DNA of 6,389 nucleotides from NCBI GenBank assembly GCA_009787485.1, contig WQWP01000129.1, positions 1 to 6,389 of the forward strand, written 5' to 3'. Of the stretch, positions 1 to 5,548 are shown piece by piece. Source of the DNA: Lentimicrobiaceae bacterium. Its GTDB lineage: Bacteria > Bacteroidota > Bacteroidia > Bacteroidales > WCHB1-69. The position numbers and the translations under genes were made by a program. How positions within the stretch are numbered: the first letter of the stretch is position 1; each line of letters begins with the position of its first letter. The notes beneath the pieces were generated by a model. That model saw nothing but the letters and a program-made list of their open reading frames with translations. It ran no database searches and was not told the DNA's origin.

Positions 1-62
1 AAACAGGTAGAGACAAATACTATAAAATAACCATCAAGGAAAAATCAACACAGAATAAATGA
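1..62 (+). CDS. possible C-terminal end of a rightward gene (partial)
   Basis: Reading from base 3, an open frame of 19 codons (ending KEKSTQNK) runs to a TGA at 60-62, and the left arm of a strong terminator hairpin starts at base 63. A stop codon directly abutting a terminator suggests the 3' end of a gene that begins left of the window. The lysine-rich tail is compatible with a protein C-terminus, but it is too short to identify. A second frame (from base 1) also stays open until TAA at 28-30, so the frame assignment is tentative and no function can be given. Confidence 0.35.
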   Translation, partial: TGRDKYYKITIKEKSTQNK

Positions 63-100
63 AAAAACTGCCGAAAGGTTTTTAGCTTGCGGCAGTTTTT
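63..100. terminator. bidirectional intrinsic terminator hairpin
   Basis: Perfect 11-bp arms AAAAACTGCCG (63-73) and CGGCAGTTTTT (90-100) flank a 16-base interior in which AAG (75-77) and CTT (86-88) can extend the stem past one mismatch. The rightward transcript ends in a five-U run. The leftward transcript ends in a six-U run, from the A tract at 62-67. It can therefore end both a gene entering from the left and the leftward mmdA-oadG-fabG transcript, whose last stop codon is at 209. Confidence 0.8.
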
Positions 101-121
101 AGATCATTTACTGAATATCCC

Positions 122-155
122 TATTTATTTTTTTTTATTTTTTATTTTTTATTAT
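122..155. repeat. T-rich simple-sequence tract
   Basis: The tract is almost pure T broken by single A residues, and includes two exact tandem copies of the 7-mer ATTTTTT (137-143 and 144-150). It lies between the terminator and the palindromic repeats. It looks like a slippage-prone spacer, and no coding or binding function is evident. Confidence 0.6.
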
Positions 156-205
156 CCGTCAGTTAAAACTGACGGCAATATTACAGTTAAAACTGACGGC
201 AATAT
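156..205. repeat. paired palindromic (REP-like) repeats downstream of fabG
   Basis: A perfect palindrome has arms CCGTCAGTT (156-164) and AACTGACGG (167-175) around a two-base centre. A 22-base segment from 160 to 181 is repeated exactly at 184-205 (period 24). The second copy keeps the inner palindrome (184-195) but lacks the outer part of its left arm. The unit ends three bases beyond the fabG stop codon, so it would lie in the 3' end of that transcript. No U run follows on the leftward strand, so it does not look like an intrinsic terminator. A dispersed intergenic palindrome or an mRNA-stabilising hairpin is more likely, by inference. Confidence 0.7.
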
Positions 206-208
206 ACG

Positions 209-946
209 CTACATCCCTCCATCGCAAACAATTACCTGCCCTGTAATATAGGCCGATAAATCGGAGGCCAGAAACAACGCCGTATTCGCCACATCTTCCG
301 GCTGCCCGCCTCTGCGCAAAGAAATAGTTTTAAAATAAGCATCTTTCACTTCTTGTGATAGCCCTTGAGTCATTTCGGTTTCTATAAACCCCGGCGCAAT
401 CACATTACAACGGATGTTGCGGCTGCCCAATTCTTTGGCAATAGATTTACTCAATCCGATAATCGCAGCTTTTGAAGCAGCATAATTTGCCTGCCCTGCA
501 TTGCCTGAGATACCCACCACCGAACCGATATTGATAATAGAGCCTTTTCTTTGTTTCAAGAAATAAGGCTGTATGGCTTTTACATGGTTAAAAACGGATT
601 TTACGTTCACATTCATTACTAAATCCCAGTCGTTTTCGGTCATGCGCATGAGCAACGTGTCGCGGGTAATACCGGCGTTGTTTACTAAAACATCTATCGT
701 ATCAAAGGTTTCGAATGCTTTATTTACTGCGGTTTCTGTGGCAGTATAATCGGAAACGTTGTAGGGTAAGAAGATGGCTTTTACGCCTAATGCTTCTATT
801 TCCTTTTGGATTTCATGCACAGTTTCGTTTTCTTGTAAATCGGTGAAAACGATGTTGGCGCCTTGTTGGGCAAAAGTGAGAACAATTTGCCTGCCTATTC
901 CGCGAGCTCCGCCGGTGATGAGGGCGGTTTTTCCTTGTAATAACAT
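209..946 (-). CDS. fabG: 3-oxoacyl-[acyl-carrier-protein] reductase (FabG-type SDR)
   Basis: Predicted cytoplasmic NADPH-dependent reductase that converts 3-oxoacyl-ACP to (R)-3-hydroxyacyl-ACP in type II fatty acid synthesis. The 245-residue product shows the classical short-chain dehydrogenase pattern: cofactor motif TGGARGIG (11-18), NNAG (89-92), and an active site of Asn114, Ser142, Tyr155 and Lys159 (YAASK). NVIAPGFIETEM (181-192) and the terminal CDGGM are also typical. The frame is open 22 codons further upstream, to 1012, but that extension would overlap the end of the oadG-like gene. The ATG at 946 gives the usual FabG length and places MLLQGKTALITGG at the N-terminus, so it is preferred. 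It starts 20 bases after the upstream stop, implying co-transcription. The leader is A-rich without a Shine-Dalgarno site, as is usual in Bacteroidota. Substrate cannot be read from sequence, and a 3-hydroxyacyl-CoA dehydrogenase of the same family is the main alternative. Confidence 0.93.
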   Translation of the reverse strand: MLLQGKTALITGGARGIGRQIVLTFAQQGANIVFTDLQENETVHEIQKEIEALGVKAIFLPYNVSDYTATETAVNKAFETFDTIDVLVNNAGITRDTLLMRMTENDWDLVMNVNVKSVFNHVKAIQPYFLKQRKGSIINIGSVVGISGNAGQANYAASKAAIIGLSKSIAKELGSRNIRCNVIAPGFIETEMTQGLSQEVKDAYFKTISLRRGGQPEDVANTALFLASDLSAYITGQVIVCDGGM

Positions 947-966
947 AAGTTTGTGGTTTAAAGGGC

Positions 967-1338
967 TTACCGTCTTGTTACTCTTTTCATTACCAAGTTC
1001 TTCTGCGCCCACGGCGAGTAGCGCGCCGGCGGCATCTCAATGGTAATAATTTCGCTTTCTTCATCTCTGTTAGCATTCAAATAAAGATGCAGCGCCATGG
1101 TGATTGCGGCTGCTTTTTCGCCACGATCGGGTTCTTCGTTTGTTTCTTCCACAAGCGCCACCGGAGTCAATTTTGCTGCCTTATCCTCGAGCCTCTTGCG
1201 TTTATGGTTCAAGTACTTGCGCCTCATTTCAAGCGCCCGTTTTCCCAAAGATTTCAGTACGATTAAAGATAAGAACAATATGGTAAAAATTACCAAGGTA
1301 AAGGCAATTACTGTTAGCACGCTATATTTTGTCTCCAT
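967..1338 (-). CDS. OadG-family small membrane subunit of a sodium-pump decarboxylase
   Basis: This 123-residue protein has the architecture of oxaloacetate/methylmalonyl-CoA decarboxylase gamma (delta) subunits. One N-terminal membrane helix (about 7-29, rich in Leu, Ile, Val and Phe) is followed by a strongly basic stretch (about 31-53), a linker, and a C-terminal segment. That segment contains GEKAAAITMALHLYLN (73-88), an acidic DEESEIITIE stretch and a YSPWAQK motif (107-113). In Bacteroidota members of the family the late SPW motif precedes the basic tail. In known complexes this subunit anchors the carboxyltransferase to the membrane beta subunit. The gene starts 41 bases after mmdA on the same strand and is followed 20 bases later by fabG, so all three probably form an operon. 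Family assignment rests on architecture, motifs and neighbourhood, since the family diverges strongly. Confidence 0.8.
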   Translation of the reverse strand: METKYSVLTVIAFTLVIFTILFLSLIVLKSLGKRALEMRRKYLNHKRKRLEDKAAKLTPVALVEETNEEPDRGEKAAAITMALHLYLNANRDEESEIITIEMPPARYSPWAQKNLVMKRVTRR

Positions 1339-1379
1339 AAACTAATTAAATTTTAATTCCTAATTCTTAATTTCTAATT
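1339..1379. repeat. AT-rich degenerate repeat spacer between mmdA and oadG
   Basis: The spacer is built of imperfect, roughly 6-8-base iterations of TAATTC/TTAATT. It is almost free of G and C and contains the near-palindrome AATTAAATTTTAATT (1345-1359). It gives the oadG-like gene an A/T-rich, weakly structured leader with no Shine-Dalgarno site. No promoter or terminator was recognised. Confidence 0.5.
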
Positions 1380-2939
1380 CTACAACGGTAAATTATCATG
1401 TTTCTTCGCCGGGTTTTCCAACCGTTTGTTTCTCAGGGATTCTAAGGCTCTGATGACGCGGAAGCGGGTATTACGCGGCTCAATCACATCGTCAATATAG
1501 CCGTAGCGGGCAGCGATGTAAGGGTTGGCGAATGCTTTGCGATATTCTTCTTCTTTTTCGGCGATAAACTCGGCGCGTTGCTCTTTATCTTCAATGGCAG
1601 AGATTTCTCTTCCACTGAGGATTTCTACGGCGCCTTTTTCACCCATTACGGCAATTTCGGCAGTAGGCCATGCGTAGTTGATATCTCCGCGTAAGTGCTT
1701 GGAACTCATTACACAATAGGCACCTCCATAGTTTTTCCTTAAAATAACCGTTACTTTTGGAACGGTAGCTTCGCCGTAAGCATACATCAATTTAGCTCCG
1801 TGAAGAATTAATGCGCCATATTCCTGTTGCGTGCCGGGGAGGAATCCGGGAACATCCACCAAGGTAACCAACGGAATATTGAATGCATCGCAAAAACGGA
1901 TAAAACGTGCGCCTTTGCGAGAGGAGTTGATATCTAAAACACCGGCTAAATATTTGGGCTGGTTTGCCACAATACCCACCGACATGCCATTGAAGCGGGC
2001 AAAACCCACCATGATGTTTTTGGCATAATTTTCGTGTATTTCAAAGAAATCGCCATCATCCACAATGCTTAAAATTACATCTTTTACATCGTAAGGCTTG
2101 TTGGGATTATCGGGAATAATTTGGTTTAAAGCATCTTCCAAGCGATTAATCGGGTCTCCTGTAGCTTTAAACGGAGGTTCCTCCATATTATTAGAAGGCA
2201 CATAGCTCAACAGTTTACGAATTTGCGCAATGCCGATCTCTTCGTTATCCACCGCAAAATGCGCTACGCCCGATTTGGTAGAGTGCATCATGGCACCACC
2301 CAGTTCTTCTACTGTAACATCTTCATTGGTAACCGTTTTCACTACCTTTGGACCGGTAACGAACATATAACTGGTATTTTTCACCATCATAATAAAATCG
2401 GTAAGCGCGGGCGAATACACGGCGCCTCCTGCACAAGGACCAAAAATGGCGGAAATTTGCGGAATAACGCCCGAAGCTAAGATGTTGCGTTGGAAAATTT
2501 CGGAATATCCTGCTAAACTGTTCACCCCTTCTTGAATTCGTGCGCCGCCGGAATCGTTGAAGCCTATTACCGGAGCGCCCATTTTCATGGCTTGATCCAA
2601 TACTTTGCAAATTTTATTGGATACCGTTTCTGAAAGCGAGCCGCCAAATACGGTGAAATCTTGCGAATATACAAATACTAAACGACCCTCCACGGTGCCG
2701 TAGCCGGTTACCACGCCGTCGGATAAATATTTTTCTTTTTCCATTCCAAAATTCGTACAACGGTGTGTAACAAACATATCGAACTCTTCAAAACTGCCCT
2801 CATCTAAAAACATGAGGATACGTTCACGTGCGGTAAATTTGCCCTGAGCGTGCTGTTTCTCAATACGTTTTTCACCGCCTCCTAATCTTGCAGTTTCCCG
2901 CAATTTTAAGAGCTCATTAATTTTTTCTTGCATTGTCAT
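1380..2939 (-). CDS. mmdA: acyl-CoA carboxyltransferase subunit (methylmalonyl-CoA decarboxylase alpha / propionyl-CoA carboxylase beta type)
   Basis: This 519-residue protein is a full-length biotin-dependent carboxyltransferase of the AccD/PccB/MmdA family, which moves CO2 between an acyl-CoA and carboxybiotin. The N-domain carries GGARIQEG (131-138) and FGPCAGGAVYSPALTDF (166-182) for the first oxyanion hole, then FVTGPKVV (193-200). The C-domain carries VDVPGFLPGTQQEYG (361-375), HGAKLMYAY (380-388), NYGGAYCVMSSKHL (403-416) and AWPTAEIAVMGEKGAVEI (423-440). The tail KKHDNLPL is typical of this family in Bacteroidota. The following OadG-like gene favours a membrane decarboxylase alpha subunit over a soluble carboxylase, but sequence alone does not separate them. 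No biotin-carrier domain (AMKM) or biotin carboxylase domain is present. The residue matching the acyl-specificity position known from Streptomyces PccB (Asp there) is Cys409. The start is ATG at 2939, with a second ATG two codons later also possible. Confidence 0.93.
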   Translation of the reverse strand: MTMQEKINELLKLRETARLGGGEKRIEKQHAQGKFTARERILMFLDEGSFEEFDMFVTHRCTNFGMEKEKYLSDGVVTGYGTVEGRLVFVYSQDFTVFGGSLSETVSNKICKVLDQAMKMGAPVIGFNDSGGARIQEGVNSLAGYSEIFQRNILASGVIPQISAIFGPCAGGAVYSPALTDFIMMVKNTSYMFVTGPKVVKTVTNEDVTVEELGGAMMHSTKSGVAHFAVDNEEIGIAQIRKLLSYVPSNNMEEPPFKATGDPINRLEDALNQIIPDNPNKPYDVKDVILSIVDDGDFFEIHENYAKNIMVGFARFNGMSVGIVANQPKYLAGVLDINSSRKGARFIRFCDAFNIPLVTLVDVPGFLPGTQQEYGALILHGAKLMYAYGEATVPKVTVILRKNYGGAYCVMSSKHLRGDINYAWPTAEIAVMGEKGAVEILSGREISAIEDKEQRAEFIAEKEEEYRKAFANPYIAARYGYIDDVIEPRNTRFRVIRALESLRNKRLENPAKKHDNLPL

Positions 2940-2989
2940 AATGTGCTGATATTAAATTGGATATACTTTATTAGACTGATTTTGTTTCG

Positions 2990-3018
2990 TTTGGCGAAGA
3001 TAGAAAAAAATAGATTTG
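2990..3018 (+). promoter_or_regulatory. Bacteroidota-type promoter for the TPR-AraC regulator gene
   Basis: TTTG (2990-2993) and TAGATTTG (3011-3018) are separated by 17 bases. This matches the TTTG / TAnnTTTG promoter pattern known for the primary sigma factor of Bacteroidota, including the expected spacer range. Transcription would begin a few bases beyond 3018, giving a leader of about 35-40 bases before the ATG at 3063. The site lies in the divergent mmdA intergenic region. No equally good promoter was found there for mmdA on the other strand. Confidence 0.6.
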
Positions 3019-3062
3019 AATTTTTTACTTTTTTTGCAGCACCAACCAAACAACCTTACACC

Positions 3063-4535
3063 ATGAAAAAGTCTATACTTTTATTATGTGCGTTTTTGCT
3101 TTTGTGCAACCAAAGTTTCAATGCGCCTGTGAAAAATGAAAACCATGAACAGCAAAAATTAAGGGTTTGCTCTTTAGTTCGCACTGCTGCCGTGTTTTCC
3201 GATATGTGCGATTATCTCAGCGCATATAAATATTTGATTGATGCTTTGCTTATTTGCGAAGAGCATAATATTAGTTCTTTACAGCCTGCAATATATAACA
3301 ACCTGGGAAACATTTACGCCCAGTTTAACAAATATGAAATCGCCAAAACGTATTATCTTAAAACCATAAATTTATGTGAAGATACGCTATCTCTTGATTT
3401 GCTTTTTAATAATTTGGGATACGTTGAAGCCTGTCTCGGAAATACCGACAGCGCATTTTATTTTTTAGAAAAATCGTTGCAAATCTATAAACAGCATAAA
3501 AAAAACGACATTAATATTGTGTTAAACAGCATCGGCTCGCTTTATCAAAAAACACAACAATACGATTCGGCGTATCATTACTTTCAAATGTCATTAAAAG
3601 AATCGAGAAAGGAAAAAGACACTATAGAAGAAGTGACTATTTTGTCGAATTTGGGTAATCTTTTTTTTGAAACCGGTAAAATTGATTCCGCGCTATTCTA
3701 TATTAATTTATCTAATGCCCTGGTAAAAGAAATTAATGATTTGAAAACTTTGTCGGACAACTATCTTCTTTTATCTAAAATAGAAGAATTGAAAGGGAAT
3801 ACAAAATCTGCTTTGAAGAATTTTAAGGAACATGCCAATTTGAAAGATTCTATTTTCAGCGCGACCATATTCGGCGATATTAACCAATTGCAGCGGCTTT
3901 ATGAGATTTCTAAAACCAACCGGCAAATAGAGCAACTTTATATAGACCAACAAATTAAGGAACGTACCATACATTACCAAAAAAATATTCAATTCATTAT
4001 TTCGAGTGTTTTGTTGTCTCTATGTTTTCTCATATTATACATTTATATACAAAAAAGAAACCTCAGCAGGGCGTATAAAATATTAGTTGAAAAACACATT
4101 AAAATTATTGAGCTTGAAAATATTGCAACGGAAAAGCAAATTGAAGAACACAAAAGCCTTACCCTTAACGATGAAAAGCAGAATGAACTCATTGAAAGAA
4201 TTTTGCTCATTATGGAGGATACTTCAATTATTTTCGATCCCGAATTTTCTTTAGCAAAATTGGCGGTGTTACTACAATACAATCATGTTTCTGTTTCTCA
4301 GGTAATTAACAACATTTTCAAGAAAAACTTCCGGTTGTTTTTGAACGAATACCGGATCAAAGGAGCGCAAAAGCTATTTACAGCGCCTGAAGCCGGGAAA
4401 TATACCGTTGAGTCGGTAGCGCATCAGGTAGGCTTTAAATCGCCGAATGCTTTTCGTCATGCTTTCAAAATTATTACCGGTGTAAGTCCGGGGTTCTATT
4501 TAAAATCGACATTGGAGAAAAGAGCGCCCATGTAA
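3063..4535 (+). CDS. membrane-anchored TPR sensor with cytoplasmic AraC-type DNA-binding domain
   Basis: The 490-residue product begins with a signal-like peptide (MKKSILLLCAFLLLC, to about residue 21). It then has five or six tetratricopeptide-like repeats: about 39-72 (weak), 77-107, 113-143, 152-183, 192-222 and 231-263, with the NNLG/SNLG-x-x-x and D-S-A-x-x-Y/F pattern. A hydrophobic helix (about 309-329) is followed by basic KR, a charged helical linker (330-375) and an AraC-type double helix-turn-helix (about 378-483). That domain includes FSLAKLAVLLQYNHVSVSQVIN and a second unit with SVAHQVGFKSPNAFRHAFKIITGVSPGFY. The expected topology is periplasmic TPRs and a cytoplasmic DNA-binding domain, an architecture known in Bacteroidota. 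The frame is open 45 codons upstream (to 2928), but the ATG at 3063 lies behind a good promoter and begins the signal peptide. Signal and targets are unknown. It is divergent from mmdA and converges with the nuclease-like gene. Confidence 0.85.
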   Translation: MKKSILLLCAFLLLCNQSFNAPVKNENHEQQKLRVCSLVRTAAVFSDMCDYLSAYKYLIDALLICEEHNISSLQPAIYNNLGNIYAQFNKYEIAKTYYLKTINLCEDTLSLDLLFNNLGYVEACLGNTDSAFYFLEKSLQIYKQHKKNDINIVLNSIGSLYQKTQQYDSAYHYFQMSLKESRKEKDTIEEVTILSNLGNLFFETGKIDSALFYINLSNALVKEINDLKTLSDNYLLLSKIEELKGNTKSALKNFKEHANLKDSIFSATIFGDINQLQRLYEISKTNRQIEQLYIDQQIKERTIHYQKNIQFIISSVLLSLCFLILYIYIQKRNLSRAYKILVEKHIKIIELENIATEKQIEEHKSLTLNDEKQNELIERILLIMEDTSIIFDPEFSLAKLAVLLQYNHVSVSQVINNIFKKNFRLFLNEYRIKGAQKLFTAPEAGKYTVESVAHQVGFKSPNAFRHAFKIITGVSPGFYLKSTLEKRAPM

Positions 4536-4591
4536 ATCTTGTAGCATATTGTGCATGAACGTTTAGGGTGGAGTATCTTTAGCAAAAAATC

Positions 4592-5194
4592 TCAAAAAAC
4601 ATTTAAATGCGCATCATTAACCAACATTGTGTTACCTACTTGTTTGATAACAGCAATTCCCTGTTTTATGGATTCTTCTTCCGTTTCTTCATCAATATGA
4701 AAGGCTGCCAGACCGAGGTATAGATCGTAAGCGGCATATTCGGGAAACAACTTTTTAAATATAGGCGCTTTTTTAAGTACCATATCAACATCATATTTAT
4801 CGGCTTTGTATTTTATTTCGATAATCACAACCGATGTGCAATTGTAAAGCACCAAATCGAATTCACCCTGAAGATTAAGACTTTTCTTCTTCTTCTTAAG
4901 ATTGGAAGAGAGGTCTTCATATTCTTGTCCTGCAAATTGCATGCAGTTTGAGAAGCTGTTAATAAAATAAGACTCTGCCACTTTTCCGTTAGATGTAGAA
5001 ATACCGCCAAGTTCTTGCCGCATGGTTTTAATAGTTTGAGCATTTTCTTGTTGCATGGCTTTCATAGCTTGTGCATTTTCTCTAATAGTTTGAGCATTTT
5101 CTTCTTGCATGGCTTTAATAGCTTTTGCGTTTTCTTGAACGATTGCCCAAGCGCTTTCAAAGGTGGCTTTTGGAGGGTAGGTTTTATTTCTCAT
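4592..5194 (-). CDS. coiled-coil plus PD-(D/E)XK nuclease-like domain protein
   Basis: The 200-residue protein has an N-terminal helical repeat segment (about 17-62, rich in Glu, Ala, Gln and Met) predicted to form a coiled coil. A globular alpha/beta domain follows. Its features fit the PD-(D/E)XK superfamily: Glu74 in a helix (KVAESYFINSF), a Lys-rich hinge (100-104), GEFDLVLYN with Asp113, then VVIIEIKYKA with Glu126 and Lys128 (D-x12-E-x-K). It resembles small Bacteroidota and cyanobacterial proteins of unknown role (DUF3782-like), a resemblance judged by eye. There is no signal peptide or membrane helix, so it is presumably cytoplasmic. Active-site residues appear intact, so DNA cleavage is possible, but the biological role is unknown. 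The gene stands alone: it converges with the AraC-type gene (56 bases between stops) and is divergent from the secreted-protein gene. The ATG at 5194 is the only plausible start upstream of the repeats. Confidence 0.75.
   Translation of the reverse strand: MRNKTYPPKATFESAWAIVQENAKAIKAMQEENAQTIRENAQAMKAMQQENAQTIKTMRQELGGISTSNGKVAESYFINSFSNCMQFAGQEYEDLSSNLKKKKKSLNLQGEFDLVLYNCTSVVIIEIKYKADKYDVDMVLKKAPIFKKLFPEYAAYDLYLGLAAFHIDEETEEESIKQGIAVIKQVGNTMLVNDAHLNVF
5027..5134 (-). repeat. 54-bp in-frame tandem duplication encoding two 18-residue coiled-coil units
   Basis: Residues 21-38 and 39-56 of the nuclease-like protein are two copies of an 18-residue unit (ENAxAxKAMQxENAQTIx) identical at 14 of 18 positions. 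At DNA level, 5029-5062 and 5083-5116 match at 33 of 34 bases with an offset of exactly 54. A further partial unit follows in the same pattern (T57-E61). Each unit is an 11-residue plus a 7-residue block, consistent with mixed hendecad/heptad coiled-coil phasing. Confidence 0.8.
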
Positions 5195-5226
5195 AGATCA
5201 ATATTTTATGTTTTTATTTCACGCCG

Positions 5227-5234
5227 CGAAAATA
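5227..5234 (-). promoter_or_regulatory. weak -7-like element for the nuclease-like gene
   Basis: Read leftward, the motif is TATTTTCG, one mismatch from TAnnTTTG, followed by CGGCG. It lies about 32 bases upstream of the ATG at 5194. No TTTG is present at the expected distance upstream, where the AT-rich hairpin (5234-5275) sits instead. The call is tentative. Confidence 0.3.
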
Positions 5235-5275
5235 AAATAATTTTCATATAAAAATCATTTTTATAAAATTATTTT
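5234..5275. repeat. 42-bp AT-rich nested inverted repeat
   Basis: The outer arms AAAATAATTTT (5234-5244) and AAAATTATTTT (5265-5275) are perfect 11-bp complements. The inner arms ATAAAAAT (5248-5255) and ATTTTTAT (5257-5264) are perfect 8-bp complements around a single C. Only a three-base CAT bulge (5245-5247) interrupts the stem. It overlaps the upstream edge of the candidate -7 element of the leftward gene, so it could be an operator or a cruciform-prone site. No gene-end context supports a terminator. Confidence 0.65.
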
Positions 5276-5482
5276 TCTAAAAATCAATGAGTTAAAAAAA
5301 TACAAAAAAGGGGAAATGGTGTAGATTTTGAGGAAAAATGTACTTTAGCATGCAAATAATGAAGAAAAAACAGATTTGCGGCTTACCTGTGTCATTTGCG
5401 TACGAAAAGCTTACAAGTTGGTAAAGTAACAAACAAACGCAATTCTAATAATTCTGCGCTTGTTGCCCGCATAAGAATCTTC

Positions 5483-5509
5483 TTTGCAAATATGTCCTGT
5501 TTATTTTTG
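5483..5509 (+). promoter_or_regulatory. Bacteroidota-type promoter for the secreted-protein gene
   Basis: TTTG (5483-5486) and a perfect TAnnTTTG match, TATTTTTG (5502-5509), are separated by 15 bases, slightly shorter than the usual spacer. Transcription would start near 5514-5517, leaving an A-rich leader of about 32-35 bases before the ATG at 5549. Confidence 0.5.
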
Positions 5510-5548
5510 CGCCGTCAAAAAACAAAACACTAATTAAATTTTTTATCT

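Larger units (their letters stand above)
5195..5548. other. 354-base divergent intergenic region
   Basis: The region separates the leftward nuclease-like gene from the rightward secreted-protein gene. The left third is extremely A/T-rich and contains the long hairpin at 5234-5275. The centre (about 5280-5480) shows no supported gene, RNA or repeat beyond two copies of ATTTGCG 20 bases apart (5374-5380 and 5394-5400). The right end holds the promoter at 5483-5509. A 28-codon open frame at 5338-5424 has no supporting features and was not called. Confidence 0.6.

Noticed and set aside
156..205. CRISPR-like direct repeats
   Set aside because: There are only two copies at a 24-base period with a two-base gap, so no spacer exists. 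The palindrome explains the pattern.
947..1012. Upstream 22-codon extension of fabG
   Set aside because: It would overlap the end of the oadG-like gene, and its residues do not resemble the N-terminus of the reductase family. The ATG at 946 gives the usual length.
2928..3062. Upstream 45-codon extension of the TPR-AraC gene
   Set aside because: It overlaps the start of mmdA, lies partly upstream of the recognised promoter, and would bury the signal peptide that begins at 3063.
3063..3110. Lipoprotein signal in the regulator (LLLC at residues 12-15)
   Set aside because: Leu at the position before Cys does not fit the lipobox, which needs a small residue. A normal signal or anchor segment is more likely.
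4536..4591. Terminator between the convergent regulator and nuclease-like genes
   Set aside because: No stem longer than about three base pairs precedes a T run on either strand.
5015..5251. + strand open frame of 78 codons
   Set aside because: It is the antisense shadow of the coiled-coil repeats. Its apparent FLHGF repeats are only the complement of the real duplicated codons.
5338..5424. 28-codon open frame (MYFSMQIMKKKQICG...)
   Set aside because: It has no ribosome-binding context, recognisable family or codon pattern to support it, and chance ORFs of this size are common.
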